From: JAGORM01 sp964406795
GTDB lineage: Bacteria > Patescibacteriota > Microgenomatia > Levybacterales > GWA1-39-11
Length of the DNA stretch: 64,000 bases
NCBI GenBank assembly: GCA_964406795.1
Contig: CAYOTA010000007.1
Location: 1 to 64,000, forward strand
Direction of reading: 5' to 3'
Below the pieces are notes generated by a model. That model was not told the DNA's origin, made no database searches, and saw only the letters and a program-made list of their open reading frames with translations. The position numbers and the translations under genes are program-made. Of the stretch, positions 51,751 to 60,344 are shown piece by piece. Positions within the stretch are counted from its first letter, which is position 1. Each line of letters begins with the position of its first letter.

Positions 51751-51820
51751 AGCACCTTGGAAATTCGAACTATGTCCGTTTTTTCCGTTTTCTTCCTGCC
51801 TAAACGGTTAAAAAGAAAAC

Positions 51821-51875
51821 AAAAAAAAACGGAGGCCTCTCTATCTAATTAGCTTAGATACAGACGCCTCCGTTT
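51821..51875 (-). terminator. Intrinsic terminator with nested stem-loop
   Basis: On the minus strand AAACGGAGGC (51875-51866) pairs with GCCTCCGTTT (51836-51827), followed by T residues through 51821. The loop has its own hairpin, TATCTAA with TTAGATA. It ends transcription from the genes at 53425-52023 and stands about 115 bases ahead of the 419-aa repeat gene. A TTGACA at 51903-51898 lies just before it, so this region may also attenuate the surface-protein operon. The rest of 51876-52022 shows nothing clear. Confidence 0.75.
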
Positions 51876-52022
51876 ACGGTCAGCTCGTTTATTAAATTGT
51901 CAAGGTTTCAAGTACTTTCATATTTACTATTCATCTGTCTACGAACACTAGTATAGTGTTGTAATAGCAAATCTAATATAATACACATCAAACTTCAATG
52001 TCAATGGGTCAATATAGATCAG

Positions 52023-52187
52023 TTATGTTTTTTTCTCAGACATTTTCTTAATACTTCTTTCAGTAATTTGGACTACCATGGAATCCTGTACAAAAATTTC
52101 AATACTTCCCCATTTGATTGTAGACAAGGCTTTTTTTATTTCGTCCAATAATTCAGTATTGGCTGTATTTGTAGAATATGCTTTCAT
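52023..52187 (-). CDS. YezD-family small protein (DUF2292)
   Basis: A 54-aa protein. The stretch EIKKALSTIKWGSIEIFVQD and then SMVVQITERSIKK matches the compact YezD pattern, in which a helix leads to a G-S-I-x-I-x-I-Q-D-x-x-V-V-Q-I beta hairpin. Members are usually of unknown function. It starts 18 bases after the upstream secreted-protein gene and is followed by the terminator at 51821-51875. Confidence 0.75.
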   Translation of the reverse strand: MKAYSTNTANTELLDEIKKALSTIKWGSIEIFVQDSMVVQITERSIKKMSEKKT

Positions 52188-52205
52188 GAGTATCTAGAGA
52201 TGAGA

Positions 52206-52868
52206 TTAGAAAGAAATTTTGATAGTTTCTTTTTTGCCGTTTATTTCTCCCACTTTTAATTCCAAATTTTTATCAGTTTCATTAATTGGAAATCCAATTC
52301 TTGTTTGTTTTGTTGAGATTGCCTGCACCTCAACTGGGTCATTGTGAATGTCAGCTGCTACAAGTTCTTCACTGTTTCCGTTTACGGAAAGTCTAATGTA
52401 GTCCTTACTGCTTATTTGAATACCTTGATTAAATGTATTTGTAATTTTTAAGTCTAATATAAGGAATGTTCTTCCTTGAATTGCTCGTGCACGTTGTCCT
52501 TTTACCAATATTTCATCTTGAAGTGATGCAGACTGAACAAGATATTTAATTTCACTTAACTCTTTATTGTTCTGGTCTTTAATAGGGAAGCTAAACTCTT
52601 TATTTATAACTTTTTTATTTTTAACAACTGGAGCTGCAGGTTTTTCACTACTTGCAGTCGTTGCAGTAGTAGTTTGTGTATTTTTAACAAGAACAATTAT
52701 TCCTCCTACAACCAATAGTAGAATACCAATTATAAGAAATTTAGGTGATAAGGGATTTTTGAAGTTTGTTTTTTTAGAAATAGCTGATTTAAAATTATTC
52801 ACCTGAGAAAATTTGGATCCTGTGAAGGAAAAAAGATATGTAGAGAGTGATAATGCCCTAGTTTTCAT
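52206..52868 (-). CDS. Membrane-anchored beta-sandwich protein (DUF4352-like)
   Basis: A 220-aa protein. One helix (about 43-61) is preceded by about 40 cytosolic residues and followed by a Thr/Ala-rich stretch. The outer domain (about 95-220) has YLVQSASLQDEI, FLILDLKITNTFNQGIQISS and DYIRLSVNG, which fits the DUF4352/telomeric-repeat-like immunoglobulin fold. ATG 52868 is chosen because a clean promoter lies between it and the more distant ATG at 52925. It is co-transcribed with yezD. Confidence 0.78.
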   Translation of the reverse strand: MKTRALSLSTYLFSFTGSKFSQVNNFKSAISKKTNFKNPLSPKFLIIGILLLVVGGIIVLVKNTQTTTATTASSEKPAAPVVKNKKVINKEFSFPIKDQNNKELSEIKYLVQSASLQDEILVKGQRARAIQGRTFLILDLKITNTFNQGIQISSKDYIRLSVNGNSEELVAADIHNDPVEVQAISTKQTRIGFPINETDKNLELKVGEINGKKETIKISF

Positions 52869-52896
52869 AAATTGTACTTTGGGCAGAAGTGTTGTG

Positions 52897-52925
52897 ATAT
52901 TATCACAGGTGAAATTTACTGTCAA
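52897..52925 (-). promoter_or_regulatory. Promoter of the DUF4352-like gene
   Basis: Minus-strand TTGACA (52925-52920), 17 bases, TAATAT (52902-52897). A leader of about 20 bases remains before the ATG at 52868. Confidence 0.7.
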
Positions 52926-52942
52926 GTAACTTTTGTAAGAAA

Positions 52943-53425
52943 TTAATTGAGCTTGATGGTGGTTTTGCTATCCCCTGAGTTTTTTGTTATTTCTACGTGT
53001 AACTTTTCAACACCATTATCAGCTGCCAAAACGTTTTTGACATTATCATTTGTATTAGTTGTAACGACAGAAGTAGTGTTCATATTTTTATCCTTTATAA
53101 AGTTTTTATACCAATCTGTGACAGCTTGAGGACTGTCAGTGCTTTGATAGCTATTCTCCCCAATTGCAGTTGAATTTGGGTAAACGATATTTTGAGAACT
53201 TGAGCTGTTTGGCGTATGAGTAATTTCTACACGTACCTCAGAATTTCCTAATTCTTTTAAGGTGTTTGTAGGTGTAGTAGTGGGAATTGAAGTTGAATTG
53301 GCAGGAATTGTAGGGCTTATAGATTCATTTGTTCCAAGGACATCATCTTTTAGAGGTGAAGCTTTGATTGAAATATTTGTCACAACAAGTGCAGTGATAA
53401 TGAACAGAGGAACAAGTAAATTCAT
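52943..53425 (-). CDS. Secreted protein, unknown function
   Basis: A 160-aa exported protein. An N-terminal helix (about 3-20) is followed by a Pro/Thr/Ser-rich segment and a C-terminal domain of about 85 residues (DSPQAVTDWYKNFIKDKNMN, VEKLHVEITKNSGDSKTTIK). That domain looks like a small alpha/beta module but is not recognised. ATG 53425 is preferred over 53434 because TTGCAT/TACAAT boxes (53461-53456 and 53438-53433) end 7 bases before it; the earlier ATG overlaps the -10 box. Confidence 0.75.
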   Translation of the reverse strand: MNLLVPLFIITALVVTNISIKASPLKDDVLGTNESISPTIPANSTSIPTTTPTNTLKELGNSEVRVEITHTPNSSSSQNIVYPNSTAIGENSYQSTDSPQAVTDWYKNFIKDKNMNTTSVVTTNTNDNVKNVLAADNGVEKLHVEITKNSGDSKTTIKLN

Positions 53426-53462
53426 TATTTGCATTGTAGACTTCTTTTATGAGTAATGCAAG

Positions 53463-54506
53463 TTATTTAATATACATCCCATCTCCAAATGAAAAAAATC
53501 TAAAGTTATTTTTCTTTGCATGCTCATATAGTTCAAATAATTTATTTCTTCCAATAAAGGCCGCAATCAACATAAGCAGGCTTGACTTGGGTACATGAAA
53601 ATTAGTTATCACAGAGTTAACAAATTTTAGTGTGTAGCTTTCTGTTATGAAAAGATCAGTTGTGCCAGTTAGTTTTTCAAGCATTCCATCGCCGTTAACT
53701 GCTGATTCAAGTGTTCTTACTACCGTTGTTCCCACAGGAATTATGGTCCTTCCATTTTTTTTGGCATCATTTAGTGCAACGGCCGTATCTTGTGAAATTT
53801 CAAAATATTCTTCATGAAGTTTCATTTTTTCAATATGTTCTTGTGTAAGTTTTGCAAAAGTCCCTAAATTTACATGGAGTGTTACAAAAATTATTTCATG
53901 TCCTGCATTTTTTATTTCTTCCAATAATTTGTTTGTAAAATGTAGGGAAGCAGTAGGAGCTGCCACAGATCCTTTTTCTTTTGCAAATACTGTTTGGTAC
54001 TCACGACGTAAAACATTTTCAGTTTGTGAGTTATGTTTGATATATGGAGGAATAGGAGTCGTGCCGTGTTTTTCTAAAATTTCAAAAAGTTCTGATACAT
54101 CAAATGATGGTTTTAAGATATATTCAGCTTCTTGTTTTTCTAAAACATCAAAGTTAATTGTATTATTTAATGTAAGTATTGTGTTTATGGCTAGTTTTGT
54201 ATTCGCCAGTACACGGATATTTTTTTCTTCTTTTTGAAGAAACAGTATTTCTACGTTTCCACCCGTAGGTTTTTTTACATGTATTCGTGCAGGAATTACT
54301 TTTGTTTCATTAAAGACCAATACTGATTTTGCAGGTAGATATTTGGTGATATTTTTATACGTATCAATGTCTATTTTCTTTGAATCTTTATTAAAAATGA
54401 GAAGTTTTGCAGAGTCTCTTGGATTTGCTGGCGTTTGAGCTATAAAACTTTCAGGAAGTTCATAATCATACTCTTCTAGCGTTTTTTCAAAACTAGATTT
54501 TGCCAT
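53463..54506 (-). CDS. queA: tRNA preQ1 ribosyltransferase-isomerase QueA
   Basis: Adds the epoxycyclopentanediol ring from S-adenosylmethionine to preQ1 in tRNA; 347 aa. Typical segments: YDYELPESFIAQTPANPRDSAKLL at the N-terminus, TKVIPARI, EKGSVAAPTASLHFT, HVNLGTF and the end FHVPKSSLLMLIAAFIGR and FFSFGDGMYI. The start overlaps the tgt stop by 14 bases, so the two queuosine genes are coupled. Length is normal. Confidence 0.96.
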   Translation of the reverse strand: MAKSSFEKTLEEYDYELPESFIAQTPANPRDSAKLLIFNKDSKKIDIDTYKNITKYLPAKSVLVFNETKVIPARIHVKKPTGGNVEILFLQKEEKNIRVLANTKLAINTILTLNNTINFDVLEKQEAEYILKPSFDVSELFEILEKHGTTPIPPYIKHNSQTENVLRREYQTVFAKEKGSVAAPTASLHFTNKLLEEIKNAGHEIIFVTLHVNLGTFAKLTQEHIEKMKLHEEYFEISQDTAVALNDAKKNGRTIIPVGTTVVRTLESAVNGDGMLEKLTGTTDLFITESYTLKFVNSVITNFHVPKSSLLMLIAAFIGRNKLFELYEHAKKNNFRFFSFGDGMYIK

Positions 54507-55629
54507 TTAGAATATCCTCTCTAATTTTTGTCACTTGCTGCTGAAAAAAATATAAATTGTGGAATGATAAAAGAGTTAGCGGGGTTATTTCATGGGCTTT
54601 TAACATGTGTGCTAGATATGAAGTTTTATATTCTTGGCAAACAAAACATAAACAGTTTTTGTCCAGTGGCTCGTTATTTTTAAGTGCTTCAGCTTTTCTC
54701 ATGTTTACTCTGCCTGCGGAGGTAAATACCATTCCGTGTCTGGCGTAGTGAGTTGGCGCTATACAGTCAAATGTGTCAACACCCTCATTGACGATTGGTA
54801 AGAAGTCATCAGGATGGCCAATTCCCAGTAAGTGTCTTGGCTTATTATCATCTAAATTCGGCATAACCCATGAAAGCATTTCTGTTAATGTTTTTTTGTC
54901 GTCTCCAAATTCTCCGCCAATTCCATAGCCATTAAATCCCATGCTGTTAATTGCCTTTGCACTTTCGACTCGTAAATCTTTAAACTTTCCGCCTTGTACA
55001 ATTCCATAAATTGCCTGATCAGATTTTTTAACATCAATACAAACTCTCGCCCATCTGTGGGTTTTTTCCATGGATTTTTTTGTATACTCGTAGTCAGCTA
55101 CTGGGGACGTGCATTCGTCAAATGCATTAATAATATCAGCACCTAAATCTTCTTGGATTTTTATACTTTCGCGTGGACCTATAAAAACTTTTTTGCCGTC
55201 TACTGGAGATCTGAATTCTACCCCGTCTTCTGTTATTATTATTTTTTGCGGTTGTTGGCCTTCTGTAATTTTTAAATCAGACTTTTCTTTTAATATTTTT
55301 CCTACTCCGTGGTCTTCACCAAAACCTAGAGAAAAAACCTGAAACCCACCAGAGTCAGTCATAATAGGTTTTTTCCAATTTGAAAATTCATGAAGTCCAC
55401 CGGCAGCTTTGACAATTTTTTCACCCGGCTTTAAATGAAGATGAAATGCGTTTTCAATTAATACTTGAGTATTTGTTTGCTCCACTAGGTCCCAAGTTAA
55501 TGCTTTCATGGTTGCTTGAGTTGCAACTCCCACTAACGTAGGTGTTTCTATTTCTCCATGTGGAGTTTTGAGGATGCCAGCCCGCGCACGGGAAGATTTG
55601 GACTTTTTAATAACATCAAATGAAATCAT
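54493..55629 (-). CDS. tgt: Queuine/preQ1 tRNA-guanine transglycosylase
   Basis: Exchanges the guanine at the wobble position of GUN-anticodon tRNAs for preQ1; 378 aa. Motifs: MTDSGGFQVFSLG with the substrate Asp, FDECTSPVADYEYT with the nucleophilic Asp, GIVQGGKFKDLR, and the zinc site CLCFVCQEY with a later His. ATG 55629 is preferred because TAAAAT (55640-55635) ends 5 bases upstream; an ATG at 55644 is also possible. preQ1 synthesis genes (queC, queD, queE, queF) are absent here, so preQ1 may be salvaged or made elsewhere. Confidence 0.95.
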   Translation of the reverse strand: MISFDVIKKSKSSRARAGILKTPHGEIETPTLVGVATQATMKALTWDLVEQTNTQVLIENAFHLHLKPGEKIVKAAGGLHEFSNWKKPIMTDSGGFQVFSLGFGEDHGVGKILKEKSDLKITEGQQPQKIIITEDGVEFRSPVDGKKVFIGPRESIKIQEDLGADIINAFDECTSPVADYEYTKKSMEKTHRWARVCIDVKKSDQAIYGIVQGGKFKDLRVESAKAINSMGFNGYGIGGEFGDDKKTLTEMLSWVMPNLDDNKPRHLLGIGHPDDFLPIVNEGVDTFDCIAPTHYARHGMVFTSAGRVNMRKAEALKNNEPLDKNCLCFVCQEYKTSYLAHMLKAHEITPLTLLSFHNLYFFQQQVTKIREDILNGKI

Positions 55630-55683
55630 ATTGTATTTTACCATAGATTGAAGCTGAGTTGTATAAATTTAGCTTCATTGCTC

Positions 55684-55712
55684 TTGATATGGAATATTTT
55701 ACATGCTATAAA
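55684..55712 (+). promoter_or_regulatory. Leaderless-type promoter of the ribbon-helix-helix-like gene
   Basis: TTGATA (55684-55689), 17 bases, TATAAA (55707-55712), 7 bases to the ATG at 55720. It decides the start, because the longer reading frame to 55648 overlaps this promoter. Confidence 0.65.
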
Positions 55713-55719
55713 TGCATTT

Positions 55720-55971
55720 ATGAACGAAAGATTAAAGGGTAATAAGCCAGAAAAAAGGACAAGGATTAATCTGGTTGTTAACGAGAGGTTGATGTCTGAT
55801 GTAGGGAAGCTTGCTCATGATAATAATACAACGCCAAGTGAGGAGGTAAGAAGTGCGTTACTACTAAGACTTTACCTGGAGGAACTTAAAGGGCAAGGTT
55901 ACTATTTAACTAGAGCACCAATTGAAGGACAAATTACCCCAGTAATTCCAGTTGAGAATTTATTGAGATAA
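55720..55971 (+). CDS. Small DNA-binding-like protein (ribbon-helix-helix type)
   Basis: An 83-aa protein. RTRINLVVNERLMSDVGKLAHD has the strand-then-helix look of a ribbon-helix-helix or CopG-type fold, followed by the helix SEEVRSALLLRLYLEEL and a flexible C-terminal tail (PIEGQITPVIPVENLLR). Such proteins are often antitoxins or local repressors, but no toxin gene is adjacent. Single gene, convergent with the PD-(D/E)XK gene. Confidence 0.7.
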   Translation: MNERLKGNKPEKRTRINLVVNERLMSDVGKLAHDNNTTPSEEVRSALLLRLYLEELKGQGYYLTRAPIEGQITPVIPVENLLR

Positions 55972-55976
55972 TGTCT

Positions 55977-56765
55977 TTATAAACCTAGTCCGTGTTGTTC
56001 TGACTGCTTGTTATCTTTTTTTATTTTTGGCATTTGTTCTTTAGCAAACTTACAATAATCGCATCCAAAATTATATTCCGGTGTAATGTCTGACGTAAGC
56101 AATATTCTTATTTGTGCCAATGTATCAAAAATCCAAGACGTATCACCTGCATATGGGATAATGGATAATTCAAATTCCAATTTCCCGTCAAATGTATCTC
56201 TGTTCTTGCCTGCATTTGCAAAAACAAAATATCCGGTTCGGGATACTTTATATCCTGAGTTTCTAAATATCCATTGGTAAATTTCCATTTGTTTTTTATA
56301 GCTACTTTTATATTCATCATTTAAATTTATATCGCGGTCAGTGCTTGTCGCCTTATAGTCCACAATCATAAGTTCCTTTTGAGGGTTTTGCCATATATCA
56401 TCAATTGCGCCAGTTACTATGAAATTATTTTCCCTTTCAAAATATTCCTTTCCTTTAAAATTTTCGCGCCACCTGTTTATTTCAGGATGTTGAAACGGAA
56501 TAACGTCAATTTTATATTTCTCAAATAAAACGTGCTTCTCGCCTTTGAGACGCAATAAGTCAAATTCTTTTTTAAGTAAAAGGTCAACTGTATTATTTAG
56601 CGTAAATGATGGGATAGAGGGGCGAACAATTCCCAGCCTTCTATCTAAATAAAAACATCTGGGACACTGAAGAAATAAGTCTATTTTAGAACGAGATAGT
56701 TTGTATGGTTCTTTACTTTCCGGGTCAAACAGAGGGGAGAAGCGGTATTTTAAATCTTTTTGCAT
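55977..56765 (-). CDS. PD-(D/E)XK nuclease, RecB/Cas4-like
   Basis: A 262-aa nuclease-fold protein. FLQCPRCFYLD (C34, C37) near the N-terminus and GCDYCKF near the end could hold an iron-sulfur cluster, as in Cas4/AddB-type exonucleases. Between them are GAIDDIW (the metal Asp), MIVDYKAT (the D-x-K core) and KQMEIYQW (the downstream motif). No cas genes or helicase partner lie nearby, so a repair or defence role is open. A TATAAT box at 56779-56774 sits 8 bases before the ATG. Confidence 0.88.
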   Translation of the reverse strand: MQKDLKYRFSPLFDPESKEPYKLSRSKIDLFLQCPRCFYLDRRLGIVRPSIPSFTLNNTVDLLLKKEFDLLRLKGEKHVLFEKYKIDVIPFQHPEINRWRENFKGKEYFERENNFIVTGAIDDIWQNPQKELMIVDYKATSTDRDINLNDEYKSSYKKQMEIYQWIFRNSGYKVSRTGYFVFANAGKNRDTFDGKLEFELSIIPYAGDTSWIFDTLAQIRILLTSDITPEYNFGCDYCKFAKEQMPKIKKDNKQSEQHGLGL

Positions 56766-56793
56766 AAGAAAAAATTATAACAAAAACAGTTTG

Positions 56794-57618
56794 CTATTTA
56801 GCAGGTATAAATGGATTTTTAGTAGGCGGTTTGGGAATCTCAGGATAAATTCTCCTCAGTGGTTTGTCTTTTTTGCCTAGATAAAGTGTTAATCCATACT
56901 CTTTTGACGCAAGCTTGTTCAACTTATCATAGTTTGGAGCACCTTTTCCTGGTTTGCCCATCTCACCTTTATCATCTTCACATCCTAAAAATTCCCAATT
57001 ATTTTTTCTCATCCAAGTTTCTTGAAATTGCTTTTGACTTTTTGCTGCGGTGTTAATTGACTGCGCAGTTCTTACTGCAAACACATTATCGTCCCCATCT
57101 ACAACTCCCATAATTGAATCATTAGACCCCCGGTGTACTAAGGTATAGAAATCCCCCAAGGAGAAATGTCCTGGGCCAGAATCTACAAGTCTGTCCAGAG
57201 GTCTTATCGTTTTTATTCTTGGATGAGAGTGTATATCGCCAATTCTTCCAGTTTGTTTTCCGCTAATTTGTTCCATTATGCTTCCAAACTGAAGTGCGTT
57301 GGACGTTACGCTACCAGTTGCGCTTACGAGGGGTTTATTCCTTAACCATAATCCACTTTTGTCATCCTTGTATCCAATACCTGTCCATCTTTCTCTGCCA
57401 TCCTGTGCGGTGCCATCCCTCATGGTGTCAAGTGTCTCATGCCACTCAGGACTTAATTGAATCTCTGCTGGCATCTGATCCATGGGTAGTCTAAATTCCT
57501 TACCTCTGGACATTGCAAGGAGGTAGTCTTTAAAAGTTTGGTAGTCCCATTTATCCGGAAGTGTGGTTGTGGGTTTTTCGGCTGTACTAAGTTTATCCTT
57601 TACAATTGAGTCCGTCAT
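56794..57618 (-). CDS. Unknown protein with JAMM-like metal motif
   Basis: A 274-aa protein with no signal peptide or membrane segment. GDIHSHPRI (H130, H132) followed by HFSLGD (S153, D156) resembles the HxH...SxxD zinc site of JAB/MPN metalloproteases, though the gap is longer than in RadC or Rpn11. A Glu upstream (for example in SIMEQ, near 116) could complete the site. The C-terminal part is basic and Pro-rich (IYPEIPKPPTKNPFIPAK). It starts inside the stop of the next gene upstream (overlap 4 bases). Function is not established. Confidence 0.72.
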   Translation of the reverse strand: MTDSIVKDKLSTAEKPTTTLPDKWDYQTFKDYLLAMSRGKEFRLPMDQMPAEIQLSPEWHETLDTMRDGTAQDGRERWTGIGYKDDKSGLWLRNKPLVSATGSVTSNALQFGSIMEQISGKQTGRIGDIHSHPRIKTIRPLDRLVDSGPGHFSLGDFYTLVHRGSNDSIMGVVDGDDNVFAVRTAQSINTAAKSQKQFQETWMRKNNWEFLGCEDDKGEMGKPGKGAPNYDKLNKLASKEYGLTLYLGKKDKPLRRIYPEIPKPPTKNPFIPAK

Positions 57619-57851
57619 ATTTTTGGTTTTTCGCCGGTGAAGTAGCAGATAAAGGAGAGAATAATAGTAATAATTAAAAACTGTACTATGAAGTTAAAAA
57701 GAAAATCTATAACAGTGCCAGATCTATAAAATACCCATAAAAATGAAGCTATAACAGATACAAAATAAAGAAAAACAATAAGCCAGCCTTGCCAGGTGGC
57801 AGGTTTCCAGCCTATACCTCTATTAAGCGACGCAAACCATCTTTTTCCCAT
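57615..57851 (-). CDS. Small two-helix membrane protein
   Basis: A 78-aa protein. GWKPATWQGW, then helices at about 22-42 and 47-70, and a short basic end. It overlaps the JAMM-like gene by 4 bases, so the two are co-translated and may act together. The upstream region is shared with the divergent alkA gene. Not recognised beyond being a membrane protein. Confidence 0.75.
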   Translation of the reverse strand: MGKRWFASLNRGIGWKPATWQGWLIVFLYFVSVIASFLWVFYRSGTVIDFLFNFIVQFLIITIILSFICYFTGEKPKI

Positions 57852-57872
57852 ATGCTACAATACTATCAATAA

Positions 57873-58496
57873 ATGAAACACTCTGTCAAAGAAGCACTTT
57901 CTCATTTTAAAAAGGCAGATCCTATTTTATATAAAGTTGCAATAAGACTGGAGTTACAGGACTTAACTCCTCATGATAATTACTTTTTAGAATTATATGA
58001 TTCCATTGTAAGCCAGCAATTATCAGTTAAAGCAGCGGGGACTATTATGGAGAGGCTTAAAAAGCTATACCCCAAAGAAGAAATCACACCGGAATATACG
58101 TTAAAGTTAGATGACCAGAAAATGAGGGATGCAGGAAATTCTTTTGCAAAAATAAAATATCTTAAAGACTTGTCACAAAGAGTAGCGGATGGAAGATTAA
58201 AATTGGACAAGTTTAAAGATTTGCCGGAAGATGAGATCATGAAAGAATTACTGGAAGTTAAAGGAATAGGTCCGTGGACTGCTGAAATGTTTATGATGTG
58301 GTCCCTTGGACGTCCGGATTTATTTTCCTATGGTGATCAGGGTCTAAAAAATGCCATAAAAGCAATTTATAAATTATCAGACCGGCCAACACTGCAGGAA
58401 GCACTTGCCATATCTGCTAAATGGAGTCCTTATAGAACGTATGCATGTAAAATACTCTGGAAGTCGCTTGATAACACCCCGTTAATCAGTCCCTGA
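57873..58496 (+). CDS. DNA-3-methyladenine glycosylase II (AlkA-like)
   Basis: Base-excision repair glycosylase removing alkylated purines; 207 aa. The helix-hairpin-helix LLEVKGIGPWTAEMFMMWSLGRPD is followed by the catalytic Asp (about 155) in FSYGDQGL. An N-terminal segment (DNYFLELYDSIVSQQLSVKAA) is typical. It lacks the N-terminal TBP-like domain of E. coli AlkA, matching the shorter bacterial type. TACAAT at 57856-57861 lies 11 bases upstream. It converges with the DUF2130 gene, overlapping it by 15 bases. Confidence 0.93.
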   Translation: MKHSVKEALSHFKKADPILYKVAIRLELQDLTPHDNYFLELYDSIVSQQLSVKAAGTIMERLKKLYPKEEITPEYTLKLDDQKMRDAGNSFAKIKYLKDLSQRVADGRLKLDKFKDLPEDEIMKELLEVKGIGPWTAEMFMMWSLGRPDLFSYGDQGLKNAIKAIYKLSDRPTLQEALAISAKWSPYRTYACKILWKSLDNTPLISP

Positions 58497-59621
58497 TTCC
58501 AGTAGATCAAGTCCTTTTATTTCAGGAAGCGCGCTTCCCATAATTCCTTTTAAATCTCCTTGCATGCCAAACGTGTTATCTATTACTTGACGTATGTTTT
58601 TTTCATCCCGAGACCATTTATTTGCAAAATAGCGTTTTTCTTTTTCTATTTCTCCCTGCATGCTGGTAAAAGATTCCACAATCGCTTCAACGCGTTGTCT
58701 AAATTCTGTTCCAGTTAAATACGTATACAAGATATCCATTTTCTCATTTTTTCCCTCAAGCGACCTTTTGGCCATTGCGACTTGGATAAGATCCATTCGA
58801 AGAGCTGAGGCAAGACCTACGACAAATAAGCGTTTTGTAATCCAAATTCCTTTATAGAACTTTGCACTTGTTACATTGTCGGGGGTTGCTTCTGAAATAA
58901 TAATTCCAAATTCTGCAACAATATGTCTTTGGTCGGCTTTAAGTTTGTCTACCCACAAATCACTCCAAAGTTTTGTATTTTTGAGTTCCCAAAGTAATTT
59001 TCCGCATGAATTTCCCTTGCTATCAACTACTTCCTGGACTATGTCACCACCCCGCGTTCCCTTGGCGACTTCCGAAATAATGTCATTAGGAAATTCACGT
59101 TTTAATAAATCTTCAAACTCTAGCTCAAATGCTTCTCCTTGGGTTTGTTGAGAACCTTGGTTTGCTTTGCGTTGTGCATCATCTAAGGCCTTTTTCAAAT
59201 CTTCTATAACTTTTTCTTTCTCTAAATCTTTTAAGTGATGTTTTTCTTCTTGGGATTTAAATACTTGCTCTTCAATTTTCTTCTTTTCTTCATCTATCTT
59301 TCTTTCAACAGATAATTCTAATTCCTTTTCTTTTTCTTCCAGTCTTCTTTTTTCTTCCCGGAGTTCTAATTCCTTTTCTCTAAATTCATCATTTTTCTTT
59401 TTTTGTTCTCCCACCTGCTTTTGGAGATCTAGGAGTTCTGTTTTGTTTTTGTCTTCTAACTCCTTGGATATTTTATCTGTGGTTTCTTGTCTTACTTTTT
59501 CAAGTTCTTTTTTATATTCTTCTTCTGTTTGTTTTTTAATATCTGCTTCTACCTGATGGCGGAATACTTCATCTATTTGGAAATCTATTTTACAGTGGGG
59601 GCACGTTATTGTGTTTTGCAT
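58482..59621 (-). CDS. DUF2130 protein with long coiled coil
   Basis: A 379-aa protein. The N-terminal TCPHCKIDFQIDEV (a Cys-x-x-Cys knuckle) is followed by a coiled coil of about 130 residues rich in Glu and Lys (about 25-160). The C-terminal domain has GEAFELEFEDLLKREFP, GGDIVQEV and LLWELKNTKLWSDLWVDKLK, which together resemble a nuclease-like PD-(D/E)XK core. The family is of unknown function. TACAAT (59634-59629) lies 7 bases before the ATG. Confidence 0.88.
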   Translation of the reverse strand: MQNTITCPHCKIDFQIDEVFRHQVEADIKKQTEEEYKKELEKVRQETTDKISKELEDKNKTELLDLQKQVGEQKKKNDEFREKELELREEKRRLEEKEKELELSVERKIDEEKKKIEEQVFKSQEEKHHLKDLEKEKVIEDLKKALDDAQRKANQGSQQTQGEAFELEFEDLLKREFPNDIISEVAKGTRGGDIVQEVVDSKGNSCGKLLWELKNTKLWSDLWVDKLKADQRHIVAEFGIIISEATPDNVTSAKFYKGIWITKRLFVVGLASALRMDLIQVAMAKRSLEGKNEKMDILYTYLTGTEFRQRVEAIVESFTSMQGEIEKEKRYFANKWSRDEKNIRQVIDNTFGMQGDLKGIMGSALPEIKGLDLLESGTD

Positions 59622-59650
59622 GTGACTTATTGTAGCAGATTAGTGAAAAT

Positions 59651-60220
59651 TTATCTGGGGACTGATTCACCGTTTGGGCAATATCCGCCGTTTATCAAAA
59701 CTCCTCTTACAGACCAGGGTCCCCAATTTGCTCCGCCATCACTAATTCTTATGGCTGCTGCTACATTTCCTTCTGGGTCATATGTTGCGTCTGGGTGAAC
59801 CCAAGGATTAATTTGAAACCAGCCTTTTTCTCCAATTGATCCTGTCGCGTTTTGATCCCATTTACTTTCACAAAATGAAACAGCACAGCCAGCATATCCA
59901 AGAGCTCGAGAAATAATAACAGGACAACCAGGCATAAGTACTTCCGGCTCGGGAGCAGGTTGACGAACTGTTTCAAGTGGTCCAATGCTTACACCTGTTA
60001 CCGCAATCCCATCGTGAGAAGCAGCGACAAAAAGCTTGTAAGGATGGCTATCTGCTTGTGACACTACGTTAGGAATTGGAATAGAATTGGGGTTAAGCGG
60101 GCCTTCTGCATGTGAAGGTTTTGCAAACGGGAGCATCATTACTCCTGAAGTAATTACGCCCATCGCTATTTTGTTAAATTTGTTAGGTTTTCTACTTCCT
60201 ACAGATGCTTCTTTATTCAT
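59651..60220 (-). CDS. Secreted lysozyme/transglycosylase-like protein
   Basis: A 189-aa exported protein. A signal peptide (about 15-38, ending PSHA) and a linker precede an SLT/Rpf-like fold: FCESKWDQNAT with the catalytic Glu near 118, EKGWFQINPWVHPDATYDPE and AAAIRISDGGANWGPWSV. Cys98, 112, 117 and 183 could form disulfides. Such domains cut peptidoglycan glycan strands. A TATTTT box (60233-60228) lies 7 bases before the ATG. Confidence 0.85.
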   Translation of the reverse strand: MNKEASVGSRKPNKFNKIAMGVITSGVMMLPFAKPSHAEGPLNPNSIPIPNVVSQADSHPYKLFVAASHDGIAVTGVSIGPLETVRQPAPEPEVLMPGCPVIISRALGYAGCAVSFCESKWDQNATGSIGEKGWFQINPWVHPDATYDPEGNVAAAIRISDGGANWGPWSVRGVLINGGYCPNGESVPR

Positions 60221-60344
60221 AGTTACGAAAATACCTCAGAAAATTCAGAGGTCTATACATTATAGGGTAGCGTTCGTAAAATTACAAGCTCAAAAGTGTA
60301 TAATTATAGGAGATATTTACTTGGAATCAATTAATTTAAGGAAC

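Noticed and set aside
55977..56765. Cas4 of a CRISPR system
   Set aside because: Fold and Cys pattern are compatible, but there is no array, cas1 or cas2 in the window, so only a general RecB/Cas4-like nuclease is called.
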